DNA of 26,308 bases from Anaeromyces robustus. Its lineage: Eukaryota > Neocallimastigomycota > Neocallimastigomycetes > Neocallimastigales > Neocallimastigaceae. The DNA is taken from NCBI GenBank assembly GCA_002104895.1, contig MCFG01000589.1:1-26308 (forward strand), given 5' to 3'. The first letter of the stretch is position 1; each line of letters starts with the position of its first letter. Of this stretch, positions 9,311 to 21,554 are shown piece by piece. The position numbers were made by a program, and so were the translations under genes. The notes under the pieces are model-generated. The model did no database searches and was not told where the DNA came from. It worked only from the letters and a program-made list of their open reading frames with translations.

Positions 9311-12300
9311 TATTAACTTTATAGAATTATGATTTATAATTAAAAATGTTGAATAATGTTGAACATTTTAATTAATAATAATTTTTTATTTATTAACTCT
9401 AGAATGTGTTTTATTTATTGTTATTATTATTTATTTATTAATTATTTATTAATTATTATTGTTATTTGTATATAATAAAAAGAATCATTTTTTTTTTTAA
9501 TATTTTGTTACATTTTGTACTGCATACTTAATTAAAATGCAGGGTAAAAAATATACACATATTAATCTATAATAATTATTTTTTGTAACTATTTTTTAAC
9601 ATATTTGGTAAAGGGAAAAATATAAAACATTAATTATATGAGTAATCGTTAAAATGACAGGTAACAAAAAAAAAAAAAGAAAAAAAAAGAAAAAAGGAAA
9701 TCAGATTTAAGAAAAAAAAGTTAAAAACAAGAAAAAAATGTTTTAAAAAAATCTATAAATATTTTAATATTTTCTTTTTTAATAAATATAAAAAAAGTAA
9801 AAATTTAACATATTTGGATATAAAAGGAAATATGTATTCATTTTATTAAATAATTTTAAATTTTTTAATAAATTTTTTTTTTGTTCTTGATTTCTTTGAT
9901 TCAGTGTTTCAGTTAAATAAAATTATATTATAATTTTATTATTATTTATTATTATTATTTTAATTAAAAAAAATTCTTGGTTATTTATGTTTCAGTTTTT
10001 CATAATTTTATTTTTTTATTTTTTACTTTTTCATGTTTTATGTTTCAGAGTTTATGCAATAATAAAATAATAATAATTAAAATTTAAAACAAGTAGAAAT
10101 TAAAAAAAAAAAAAAAAGTATATTAAAAAATAGTAAAAAAAGAAAAAATATTAAAAATATTAAAAAAAATAAAAAAAAAAAAAAAATAAAATTAAAAACA
10201 AATTATATCTAACTAAAATTTGTTTTAAATCTATTTGGTACATTTGGTATTTGATTTTTCTATTTTTATTATAAATATAATATTTACAATATTTTATAAT
10301 ATTTATTTTTGTTAATATTTTATAATATTTATTTTATAAATTATTTTTTTGTTTCCTTTTTTATTCTATGTCCTTTTTTTTTTTTATTGTTTTTGAAAAA
10401 CATCAAAATATGCTTTTTTTTAATATTTCATAAATAAAAATATTAATAGTTAATAATAGCTCTTGGATATATTTTGAAAATGCCTCCTTTTTTAAACATT
10501 TATTTTATTAAAAACTAATTACTGATACATTTTATTATTCTTATTCTTATATTCCATTATGCAATTATGTATATGAGGAAATAAAAAAAAAAAAAAAAAC
10601 CAAGAATTATTTCAATTATAATAATTTTTAATTATAAAATAGATAATAAATAAATATTATATATTAACAACAAAAGATAAATAAATAAATAAATAATTGA
10701 TAATTGTAAGTTGTATATTTTTTATATTAAAGCATGCTTTTCGTATTAAAACATATTTTTCGTATTAAAGCATTTTAATTATTATTATTATTATTATTAA
10801 AATACTTTTAAAATTCTAATAAAAATTGTAAAATAAAGAAAATAAAAAATAAATCAATATATAAAAGGTAAAAACAAACCAATCTAAATATAGTAAAAAT
10901 TTGTAATTTTAGCATGATAATGACTCATTATTCACTATACAAATATTTATATTATTAAATGTAAATATATAAATATTATAATATATTATAAATAATAAAT
11001 ATATAAAAATAAAATAAAAAATATTAAATTAAAATTAATAATAACTTTAAGATAAAAAAAAAAAAAAAAAAAAAAGATCTACACAATTCATGGGACACAC
11101 AATTTATTATCATCAATTTTATTTGTTAAAGTTTTAATAAAAATTGTCAAATAATTTAATAAATAAAAAAATAAAAACAAAATTAAAAAACACAAATACT
11201 AAAAAAAAAAAAAGAAAACACAAATATTATATAAATATTATAATAAAAAGGTTTTATATCCAAAAAAAGTAAAATAGAAAAAAAGAATGAAAAAAAAAAA
11301 AGCATATAATAAAAAATAAAAAAGTAAAAAAAAAGAAAGAAAAAAAAAAAACAAATTGTAAAAAATACTAAAAAATTATTAAATAAAATTAAATATAAAA
11401 AAAGGTTTAAGTAAAGTACAAAATATAAAAGATATGAAATTAAAAATGATTAAACTTATACTTAAAACGATGAATAAATGAATAAATAAATAAATAAATA
11501 AATATTATTATTATTATTATTATTATAAGTAATATGCTATGTTGCATTTCTTTTATTTATTTATATTTATTGATTAGTTATAAGTTATTATTATTTTTCT
11601 TTAATTAATAATTATTATCGATGAATCATTATTAATGATTAATTTTTATTTTCTATATATATATAAATTATCATAAATAATTTGCATAACAAATTAATTT
11701 ACATTTACATAGATGTATGAATAAAATAAAGGATTATTAAAAAACAAAAATTAAAAAATAAAATAAAAATAAAAAATAATATAAAAAAATTATTATAAAA
11801 TAAGGTTTAATGCATTAAAGGAATATAATTAATTTTTAATATAAAATTTTATGATAAAATTATGATAATTTAATTTTATTATTAAATAAAGTTTATTACC
11901 AGTCATTTTTTAATTATAAAAAAATTTAATATAAAAAATTATAATTTATATAAAACTAAAATTTATTAATTAATATAAAAAAAAATGATCAACAATTTAT
12001 AAATAACAAAGGAAAAAATTAAAAAATACTAAATCTGATGCATTTTATACAATAGCATCTAGAGGAAAAATTAAAAAAAAAGTAATAAGAAAGTAATTAA
12101 AAAATGATAATGAATTAAACCAATGAAAAAAAATTTTTTTTAATATTTATATTAAAAATAACATATTAAAAATGTCATTAATTATTAATGTTTTTTTTTT
12201 CTTCTTCTTATATGTCATAGTATTAAAAAAATAAAAATTATAATTATTATCATCATGAACTAATTAATAATTATTATTATCAATTAATTGAGAAAAATAA

Positions 12301-13139
12301 AATTGAAAATAAAAATAAAAAAAGATAATGTTTCATTTTAATAAAAAAAATTATTTGTTAAACATTAAAATAAAATATTAGAGGTTTAAAAATTATGGAT
12401 TATAGAACTCTGTTATACAATAATAATAAAAAAACGGTAAAAAATTAAATAAAAAAAAAAAACATTTTAAATTGTTGTTATGTTTTAATTAATGTTTTAG
12501 AAATGTTTTTTTTTATTGTTCTATTTTAATTTCACAATATTTAATTTATCGTTAAATCTTAAACCTTAAAGATAAACTTTTAAAAAGAACTTTATTATTA
12601 TATAAAATAATTATTAAACATTTTTGAATAATAAAAAATAAAGAAAAAAAATAAAAAAAGAATAATTATAAATATAATACAACTTTTTATGGGGTAAAAT
12701 AATTACTATATAATTAAAAAGGATTATAAAATATTTATATGGTTATAGTAAAAAAAAAATAAAAAAAAGTATTCCATTGTTATAAATTTTGTTTTATGTT
12801 ACTTTAATTGTTTTTTATTAATATTATAATTAAATAATTAAATGCTTAAAGTAGTCATATATTTTAATAAAATAAATGAATGAATGAATGAATAAAGATA
12901 AATTAAAAATTAAATAAAGTCAATTAAAATAAAAATAAAAAAAGAAATTAAAATAAAAAAAAGAAATTAATTATAAGATGCAATTAAATAAATGTAGTCA
13001 TTAATATAAAAAAAATTATTGTACATAAGGCAACATATTTAAAAAAAAAAAAGAGAAAAAAATTTTTTTTTATAATAGTAATAAATAAAAATTAAAATTA
13101 ATTTTTATGTTGTATTAATATTTAATTAAAATTTTTAAT

Positions 13140-13268
13140 AAAGTACAACTATAAATATAAATATATAAATATAAATATAAAATAGAATAAAATAGTATAA
13201 TAAAATAGAATAAAATAGTATAATAAAATAGAATAGAATAGAATAAAATAGAATAGAATAGAATAATA
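13140..13268. repeat. Imperfect AAATAGAATA / AAATAGTATAAT minisatellite
   Basis: After a short (ATAAATAT)n stretch, units of AAAATAGAATA, AATAGTATAAT and AATAGAATAG alternate up to about 13268. This is simple-sequence DNA and is not coding. Confidence 0.8.
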
Positions 13269-14232
13269 AAATCGAGACAAATAGAAAAGATTTTTTTATA
13301 AAAAAAAAGAACTATTTTAATTTTAATTTTAATTTTAATTTTTTTTTATTTTTTTTTTTATTTAATAAATCATTCCTTTTTTTTAAACTTAAAAAGTCAT
13401 TATACAAATACAAATATAAACAATAAAGATATAAAACGATAAAATAAAAGATAAAAAAAAAAAAAAAAAATTCAATTTTGTGAATTATTAAATATTATAG
13501 TTTGTGCAACTCATAATTTTTTTAAAATATAAAAATATAAAAAAAAAAAATATGACAATATGATTAACAATTATATTATAAATTAAAGTTTTTAATATCT
13601 TTTTAATATTATTATTAAATATATGATATTATTTTTATATTAATTAAAGTTTATATGTACTTTTTAATAAATTTTTTATATTTTTTTTGTATTTTTAATT
13701 AATAAATTAAAGTTAAAAAAAAAAATTTATATATTTTATATATTTTATATCCCATTATAAAAAATAAAAAAAAAAAAATTTAACCTACATATATATAATA
13801 TATAATATAAAAAATATAAAAAAAAGATATATTAAAGTTCAATTCTGATCAGTTGTGTCATAAATTTTTAAAACCAAGCAGGCTTAAACTCTATCCATAT
13901 AATAAATCCATAAATCAATAAAAAAAAAAGTTTTTTATTTATTATTTTTGTTTTTTTTTTTTTTTTGTCTCTTAAATGTATCCTTTTAATTTAAAATTAA
14001 TATATTGAATAATTAAAAGAAATTAAATAATTATAAATGAATTGAAATGAATACATAATCATATTACTAAAATTGAAAGCAATTTTTTTTTTTTTTAAAT
14101 AATCACAAATAAATAAATAAAAGTGAATGATGAAAAAAAAAAAAGTTTAAATATAATATTATTTTATATAACAATAATATTAAATATTCATTTTTTTTAT
14201 TTTTTTTTAATTAAATGTAAAATGTAGAATGT

Positions 14233-14391
14233 TAATATGTAATATGTAATATGTAATATGTAATATGATTAATAAAATGTAATATGTAATTATGTAATAT
14301 GAAATAATAATGTAAAAACAACAAAAAAAGTAATAAAAATAAAATAAAATAAAATAATAAATAATAAATAATAAATAATAAATAATAAATT
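14233..14391. repeat. Two short 7-bp tandem arrays
   Basis: TAATATG is repeated about five times at 14233-14268 and reappears briefly at 14280-14302. A second array of 7-bp units built from ATAATAA runs from about 14341 to 14391. Both lie roughly 130-300 bp upstream of the TATA box of GH11 gene 2. Confidence 0.85.
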
Positions 14392-14518
14392 AATTAAACT
14401 TTTTAATATAATTCAAATATATTAATGTAATGTAATTAAATACTTTTATTTTTTTTTTTAATAAATATATCTATCATTTCAATATTTTAATAAAAAAAAA
14501 AAGGTACAAAAAAAAAAC

Positions 14519-14526
14519 TATAAATA
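14519..14526 (+). promoter_or_regulatory. TATA box of GH11 gene 2
   Basis: TATAAATA is preceded by an A run and a C, the same context (AAAAACTATAAATA) as upstream of gene 3 at 23891. It lies 243 bp before the ATG, implying a 5' leader of roughly 200 nt. Conservation between the paralogues supports it over the many other TA-rich strings. Confidence 0.6.
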
Positions 14527-14616
14527 GACTTTAATTTCTTCTTTTTTTTTGTTTTCTTCAAAAAATAATTATAAATATAATTATTAAATTATTATTGTTG
14601 TTAAAAAAATAAATTA

Positions 14617-14635
14617 TTTTTCACTGGTTGAAAAA
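14617..14635 (+). promoter_or_regulatory. Conserved leader inverted repeat, GH11 gene 2
   Basis: TTTTTCA-CTGGT-TGAAAAA has 7-bp complementary arms and a 5-nt loop. The same 19-mer occurs at the equivalent place before gene 3 (23975-23993), about 85-100 bp after the TATA box in both. It could be an RNA hairpin in the leader or a DNA-binding site. Confidence 0.55.
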
Positions 14636-14722
14636 ATAAAAAAAAAAATAAAAAAAAAAAAAAAAACTAAAAAAAAAAAAAATAAAATAAAAAATTTATA
14701 GATATAAAAAATAAATTGTATT

Positions 14723-14738
14723 ACACACACACACACAC
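14723..14738. repeat. (AC)8 microsatellite in the gene 2 leader
   Basis: Eight AC dinucleotides lie 30 bp before the start codon. This is the only notable CA repeat in the window and is absent from the gene 3 leader. Confidence 0.9.
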
Positions 14739-14768
14739 AAAAAAAATATTAATAGACTAATCTCAAAA

Positions 14769-15749
14769 ATGAAATTCTCTAAAATTGTTTCTTTTGTTTT
14801 ACCTTTCGCTACTACTACTTTTGCTCAAAGTTTCTGTAGTTCTGCCAAACACTCTGGTCAAAGTGTTTTAGTTACTAGTAATAAGGTTGGTAGCATTGGA
14901 AGTGTTGGTTATGAATTATGGTCTGATAGTGGAAGTAACAGTGCTACTTTCTATTCTGATGGTTCCTTCTCTTGTACTTTCAATAATGCTAAAGATTATT
15001 TATGTCGTACTGGTCTTTCCTTTGATAGTACTAAAACTCATTCTCAAATTGGTCATATGTATGCTGATTTCAAACTAGTTAAACAAAATATTAGAAATGT
15101 TGATTATTCTTATGTAGGTATTTATGGTTGGACAAGAAGTCCACTTGTTGAATATTACATTGTTGATAATTGGCTTAGTCAATATCGTCCAGGAGATTGG
15201 GTTGGAAATAAGAAACATGGTGATTTCATGATTGATGGTGCTCAATATACCGTTTATGAAAATACTCGTTTTGGTCCATCTATTGATGGGGATACTCAAT
15301 TTAAACAATATTTCAGTATTCGTCAACAAGCTCGTGATTGTGGTACTATTGATATTACCGCTCATTTCCAACAATGGGAAAAACTTGGTATGACTTTAGG
15401 TAAAATGCATGAAGCTAAAGTTTTAGGTGAAGCTGGTAGTACTGGTTCTGGTACAAGTGGTACTGCTGATTTCCCATATGCTAAGGTTTATATTGGTCAA
15501 GGTAATGGTGGTAATGGTGGTGGTAATGGTGGTCAACAACAACAACAACAACCACCACAACAACAACAACAACCACCAACTAATAATGCTTCTAATAACT
15601 GGAATAATAACAACAATAATAACAATGGAGGTGGTAACTGTGCTAATATCTGGGCTCAATGTGGTGGTGTTGGTTACAATGGTCCAACTTGCTGTAGAGA
15701 AGGAAGATGTGTTAAACAAAATGATTGGTTCTCTCAATGTCAATACTAG
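14769..15749 (+). CDS. Secreted endo-1,4-beta-xylanase, GH11, Q/P/N linker, C-terminal CBM1
   Basis: The 326-residue protein is a paralogue of the gene at 5702 and near twin of the broken gene at 24231. Residues 1 to about 20 are a signal peptide (MKFSKIVSFVLPFATTTFAQ). Residues 21-245 form the GH11 domain, with nucleophile Glu128 in [11 protein letters not shown] and acid/base Glu221 in VLGEAG. Residues 246-290 are a linker of Gly/Asn, then two poly-Gln/Pro blocks, then poly-Asn. Residues 291-326 are a CBM1 with six Cys (291, 298, 308, 309, 314, 324) and aromatics Trp295, Trp320 and Phe321. It should cut xylan outside the cell while held on cellulose-rich wall. Codon choice is strongly biased to GGT, GCT, ACT, GTT and ATT, which in fungi usually marks high expression (inference). 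The ATG starts the signal peptide shared by all three paralogues, and a TATA box lies 243 bp upstream. Confidence 0.97.
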   Translation: MKFSKIVSFVLPFATTTFAQSFCSSAKHSGQSVLVTSNKVGSIGSVGYELWSDSGSNSATFYSDGSFSCTFNNAKDYLCRTGLSFDSTKTHSQIGHMYADFKLVKQNIRNVDYSYVGIYGWTRSPLVEYYIVDNWLSQYRPGDWVGNKKHGDFMIDGAQYTVYENTRFGPSIDGDTQFKQYFSIRQQARDCGTIDITAHFQQWEKLGMTLGKMHEAKVLGEAGSTGSGTSGTADFPYAKVYIGQGNGGNGGGNGGQQQQQQPPQQQQQPPTNNASNNWNNNNNNNNGGGNCANIWAQCGGVGYNGPTCCREGRCVKQNDWFSQCQY

Positions 15750-18700
15750 ATGAAAATGACAAAAAAAGAAAAAAAAAGAAGTAGAATTATTGTGCTTTAA
15801 AAATGAATAAAATAAAATGATAACTTTTTTTAAAAAAAAAAAAACCAATATTAAAAAACCAATATTTTAAAAAAAAAAACAAATAAATAAATAAACAAAT
15901 AAAAATATAATATATATTAATTATTTAAAAAAAAATAAACAATTTTTTTTTAAATATATATAAACACAAACCAACAAAAAAAAAAAAAAAAAAAAAAAAA
16001 AACTTTCAAAAAAAAAAAAAAAAGAAAATGGTTATATTTTATGTTATATATTCTATTTATTTATATGTATATATGTATATATAAATAAGTTTTTCATATA
16101 TTTTTTTTACAACTATAAATATTTTTTTTAATTTCTTTTTAAAAAAAATAAAATATATAAATTTTTTTTTCTTCTTTTTTTTTTTTTTTAAACAATGTAA
16201 AAAATTTTAAAAAAGATATATATAACCATAAAATATACAAAAAAGAAATATAAATATTATTATTATTATTATTAAAATTCATTTTTTTTTACGCGAAAAA
16301 TTCATTCTATAATACAATTTATTTTTAAAACAAAAAAAAAATTTAAAAATAGAAAAAAAGAAAAAATCTTTTCTTTTTTGAATTTAAAAAAAGAAATTTT
16401 TTTTTTCTTTATAAAAAAATATATATATGTATTATGCAAAAATAATACAAAAAAAAAAAAAAAATAACATTTCAAACATAAACATAAAATTTTTAAAAAA
16501 AAAAAAAAAACTTTCAAATTAAATAAATAAGATAATAAAAAAAAAACAATTAAAAAAGAATTTAATATTGAGTTAAATATTAATTTTTTTTAAAAAAACA
16601 AAAACTTTATAAATATAAAGAGGAAAAATAAAATGAAAATAAATATTGATTTTCAATAAAAAAATACAAATTAATAATTATATATATATGATATAATATA
16701 TATATAATATAAAATCCAAATTAAAATATTAAAAATATTCAAAATATTCAAAATTTATATAAATATAAAAAAAAAAAAAAAAAAGAAAATATTATATATT
16801 CATTTAAAAAAAAAAATATAATATTATATATTAAATAAATAATAGTATAAATAAATCATACACATACACACAATATAAGATAGGAATATTATAATGAAAA
16901 GAAAAACAAACAACAATTAAAAATATAGTTTATTATATAATTTTTTTAAAAAAAAATTAAATAATTATTAAATAATATATATTCAGTAATACTAAAAAAA
17001 ATCATTAAATAATATTATTATATTAAAACTAAAAACTAAAAATTAAAAAATATAAAATAAATAAAATGTTGATCATTTTAAAAAAAAAAAAAAAAAGTTT
17101 TTTAATTGTTAATTAATGTTTCAAAGTTTTAATTTGAGTGTTTTATATCTTTTAATTAAATGATAATTGAAATAATATATAAATATATTTAAATATATAA
17201 ATATATAAATATATAAATATAAATATAAATATATATTTATTATTATGATTATGATTATTATTATTATGATAATTAATTAATTGTTAGTATTAATTAATTT
17301 AAAACATGAAAAAAAAGGTACAAAAAAAAACAATAAAAATGAAATATTAAAAATAAAACGAATTAAATTTTTAGATAAAGAAAAAACATAACACAACTCT
17401 TTCTTTTTTTTATTTTTATTTTATTTTTATTTTATATTTATTTTATTATATATTTTTTTATTTTTATTTTTATTTTATAAATGTTGAAACAGTGAGACAT
17501 TTTAAAAAAAATTTATTTATTTAAATGATTTTAAATGATTTTAAATGATTTTAAATGGTGTAAATGTTACATTGTTACATTGTTTCATTTTTTTATTCTT
17601 TGTTACGGTTTATTCTTTATTTAAATTAATAATTAGATATTGAATGGATTGTATTATCACCTTTTTATAAATAAATTAAAAAAAAAAACATTAATTATTA
17701 TTATTATTTATTATTATTAATTATTATTAATTATTATAAAATTTCATCTCATTCTCATAAAATTATAACATCCCATTTATAAAAATTATTGTTAGACGAA
17801 TTATTTAAAATGATTTAAATATTTTTATCTCTCTCTCCATTGTATGTATTGTATGGGTTTTAATCTATTTTTTTTTTTAAAATATCATAAATTAAATTAT
17901 AAATTAAAAAGATTTTATCATAAATTAAATTAGGTTAAAAAAAAAAAGGAAAAATAAAAAATAAAATTACTTGGATGTTTCATATACATTTTTTTATATG
18001 ATGATTACAAAGTATTATATTAATAATATATTTTAAATATATATTATTTATAAACTTATTATATATTAACTTTTTAACTTTTTCACTTTGTTTATGTTGA
18101 TAATTTCCAAAAAAAGAAGTAATTAATAAATATTTAAAATAGGCCGTTTTTTTTATGAATAAATATAATATAAAAAAAAAAAACGTTTAAATTTCAAATT
18201 TTAAATCATAAATTAATTAAAATTTTTTTTAATTAAAAATAATCCACAAGGTAACACAAAAATTTATTAAATATAATGATAAATTTCAATAGGATACCCT
18301 ATGATATCATGGTAAATTAATATATTTTTTATTTATGAATTCTTAAGAATTTATTATATAAAAAAAGAATTAATAATATATAAAAATATATAAAAATATA
18401 TTATTACTATTATACTTTAATAAATATATTAATTATATAATGAAAATCAAACTTTATTGGAATAAACTTTAATTAAAAAAAATTTTCCTTGTTTTTTTTT
18501 TTTTTATATATTTATTTATATTCATTAAAATATAAATAATTTTATTAATAAAAAAAAAAAAAAAGTAAAAAGATAAAAAGTATATATTAATATATTAAAT
18601 ATTTGGTAGGTATTTTATATAATTTCCTTTTTTATTCTTATTAAATAAAAAAATTAAAAAATTAAAAAAAATTAGGCTATCTATAAATAATATAATTCAT

Positions 18701-19588
18701 TAACTACTTCTTAATTAAAGAAAAATATTATAATAATAATAATAATTATAATAATAAATTCTTTTCTTTTTTTCTTTTTTCTTTTTAAATGTAATACCTA
18801 ACTAATTAACACAAATATATATATTATTGTAAATAATTATAATATAATAATAGTATGTTTCATCAAATTTATTTTGTGAAAACTAAATAAATTAGTTTTA
18901 AATAATAAAAATTATGTAAAATAATAAATAAATTATTAATAAAAAATAAACAAAAAATTATAATAATAAATAATAAATAATAATTAATAATTAATAAATA
19001 ATAAATAATAAATTTTAAATTTTAAAATTTTTAATTTTTTAATTTTTTATGTCTACTCTACCTAAACTTTTTTTTATATTACAAATAAATAATTATTTTA
19101 TTAATTATTATTTATTATTATTATAATAAAAAAATTTTTTTCTTTTCTTTTATATAATTATATTTATTAATTTATTAATTAATTAATTAGTTTTCAATGA
19201 TTTCTATTGTTTTATTGTTTTTTTTTTTTTTTTTTTCTTTTAAAACCATATGTTTTTATCATTTTTTATCATTTTTTATTATGTCGTACCACGTTAAATT
19301 TTTAATTTAAAATCTCATAAAAAAATTAAAAAATTAAAAAAAAAAAAAAAATTTTTTTTTTGAAGTTTTTTTATTAAAAAATTTATGTATTCATGTGATT
19401 AAATGTCAATAAATAAATAAATAAATAAACCCAAATCGATAAAAAAAGTTTTTATTTTTATTTTATTAATAAATATATAATAATAATTATTTATCTAAAG
19501 AATAAATATAAAGGAGTCAGTCGAAAACTCTATCTATTCTTTTTAAGTCAAAGGAATATCTACCATAAAAAAATATTGTTTTTCTAAT
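15750..19588. other. Long non-coding AT-rich intergenic region downstream of GH11 gene 2
   Basis: About 3.8 kb of A/T runs and microsatellites. The 3' flank of gene 2 carries a T7A12 run near 15825-15843. A weak inverted similarity links about 16030-16050 with 16213-16232. Around 17520-17560 there are three TTTTAAATGA units. I see no sustained coding frame, tRNA or other RNA gene. Confidence 0.5.
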
Positions 19589-19653
19589 ATTAAATCCTTT
19601 ATAGTTAATTTTTATTATTAATTATAATAAAAATTAACTATAAAGGGTTTAAT
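19589..19653. ncRNA. Long near-perfect hairpin (29-bp stem, 7-nt loop), function unknown
   Basis: The arm 19589-19617 (ATTAAATCCTTTATAG and on) pairs with 19625-19653 (ending AACTATAAAGGGTTTAAT) over 29 positions with one T:G mismatch, which would be a G:U wobble in RNA. The loop is TTAATTA. No gene is adjacent. It resembles a small-RNA precursor stem or a foldback transposon remnant; transcription is not shown by sequence. The flanks (19510-19560 and 19690-19730) are less AT-rich than their surroundings. Confidence 0.4.
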
Positions 19654-20543
19654 TTAAATTATGAAAAAAAAGAAAAGATATAATAAATTAGCATTGACTT
19701 GTGTCATCCTAAAGGAACATCCCAACATTAAAAAAAAAAAAATTAATATAAATAATAATAAAAATAAAATGTCAAGGATAACAATTAAAATTAAATAAAA
19801 AAACTGTCATAAATAAACAAATATATAAACAAATAATAAAAATAATAATAATAATAATAAATAATAATAATAATAATAAAAATTATAATAATAATATATA
19901 TTATAATAAATATTTATTTATTTTAATTAATTATAAATTTTAAACAATAGATTGTATCAAGTGATACATAAAAAGAATACATAAAAATTATTATTATTAT
20001 TATTATTATTTAGTATTATTATTTATTATTATTTATTATTATTTATTATTATTAATAATTTTATATTTATATATTTATACATATTATTATTAATTTATTT
20101 AAAGTTGTATGTTGTATAATTTATAAATAGATAAATAAATTTATGTAAATGTAAATAACTAAAAAAAGGATTATTATAAGTAAATATTTATTCTTTAATC
20201 AAAAAAAATGCAATGTTTTTTTTTTTTAAAAAAAAGTATAAACGTCATTTTATATTCATGCATAAAACTAATAAATTAAAAAAAAATAATAAATAAAATA
20301 AACATAAAAAGAAATTTTTAAAATGATGATGAATTTTGATATATATAAAATATTAATATTTTTATTTTTTATATTTTAATTATACATTCATTTATTTATT
20401 TTATTTTTATTTTTTTTATTTATTTGCATATTGAAAATGTTATTGGGAGAAATATTTAATAGTTTTTTTTTTTTTTTTTTTTTTTGCTTATGAAAGCACA
20501 AATAATTTAAGCATAAATAAAAATACAAGCATAGATATTTAAT

Positions 20544-20574
<31 letters not shown>

Positions 20575-20947
20575 GAAAGAATGAAAAGAAACTACTAAAA
20601 TGAATTAAAATAAACTAAATAAAACTAATTAGTTATTAAAAAAATTATTCTATATAGAGGCATTGTTTTTTTTTTTTTATTGTATTATATAACAAATCAA
20701 TAAATCAATCACATGTTTAAATATTTATATTTATAAAATTCTATTTTACTACCATAATATTATATATAATTAATTTTTTATTTTTATTTTTTCTTTTATT
20801 ATTCTTTTTTATTATTCTTTTTTTTATATTTCCATTGTTTAAAAAATTATCATTTTATCTTTTGTACTCTTCTATTTATGTTTTCTATTTTTTTATATTT
20901 TTATTTTAATTTATTCCATTTTTCTCTAATAATATCATTTATTTACT
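19654..20947. other. Non-coding AT-rich region with trinucleotide tracts
   Basis: (AAT)n/(ATT)n tracts occur at about 19835-19880 and 19985-20050, and long T or A runs near 20462-20485 and 20541-20560. A small hairpin-capable string, TGTATC-AAGT-GATACA, lies near 19953-19968. No gene was seen. Confidence 0.5.
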
Positions 20948-21240
20948 TTATTTTATTTTATTTTATTTTATTTTATTTTATTTTATTTTATTTTATTTTA
21001 TTTTATTTTATTTTATTTTATTTTATTTTATTTTATTTTATTTTATTTTATTTTATTTTATTTTATTTTATTTTATTTTATTTTATTTTATTTTATTTTA
21101 TTTTATTTTATTTTATTTTATTTTATTTTATTTTATTTTATTTTATTTTATTTTATTTTATTTTATTTTATTTTATTTTATTTTATTTTATTTTATTTTA
21201 TTTTATTTTATTTTATTTTATTTTATTTTATTTTATTTTA
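20948..21240. repeat. (TTTTA)n microsatellite, about 58 units
   Basis: A practically uninterrupted pentanucleotide repeat fills nearly 300 bp. The frame across it encodes only a five-residue Phe-Ile-Leu-Phe-Tyr repeat and is not a gene. It ends about 80 bp from the 3' junction of the LINE copy. Confidence 0.97.
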
Positions 21241-21330
21241 TAATACTTAAAAATAATTTATTAAAAAAAAAGAAAAAACCGTTATTAAAAAAAATTTAAA
21301 GGATTTATTTTTATATTATCTTAAATTATT

Positions 21331-21333
<3 letters not shown>

Positions 21334-21386
<53 letters not shown>
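21334..21386 (-). other. Poly(A) tail of the LINE copy
   Basis: Fifty-three consecutive T on the plus strand correspond to the 3' poly(A) of the minus-strand element. The first T may belong to the target-site duplication. An AATAAA hexamer (plus-strand TTTATT near 21407) lies about 20 nt before the tail. Confidence 0.85.
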
Positions 21387-21387
<1 letters not shown>

Positions 21388-21554
21388 GCAATAAAATAAT
21401 GAAAACTTTATTTAAATTTAATTTAAAAAGTACATGTTATAAAGTAATTGTACATATTAAAACTTAATCTAATAAAGAATAATAATTTATTATTTAATAG
21501 ATAGTAATAATTTATAATTACTTCATATGGTATAGTGTATATTATTAAATTAAA

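Larger units (their letters stand above)
9311..14460. other. Long non-coding AT-rich intergenic region
   Basis: More than 5 kb without a supportable gene. It is dominated by A and T runs, TAAA/ATAAA microsatellites and dispersed short palindromes. The more complex patches, for example 9880-10060 (three TTTCAG occurrences resembling splice acceptors), 10440-10560 and 11080-11120, show no domain or sustained reading frame. No tRNA-like cloverleaf or GC-rich RNA gene was seen on either strand. Confidence 0.5.

Noticed and set aside
9971-10608. Inverted ATTCTTGGTT pair (9971-9980 and about 10599-10608) as ends of a transposon
   Set aside because: Only about 10 bp match, no flanking duplication was found, and the interior is simple-sequence DNA.
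16302-16517. 71-codon minus-strand frame
   Set aside because: Phe/Lys-rich translation of A and T runs, no sign of a gene.
19500-19570. Less AT-rich patch with GGAGTCAGTCGAAAACTC as a possible tRNA
   Set aside because: No cloverleaf could be formed: there is no T-loop TTCGANTC box and no acceptor pairing.
20878-21243. 121-codon frame of repeated Phe-Ile-Leu-Phe-Tyr
   Set aside because: Direct consequence of the (TTTTA)n microsatellite.
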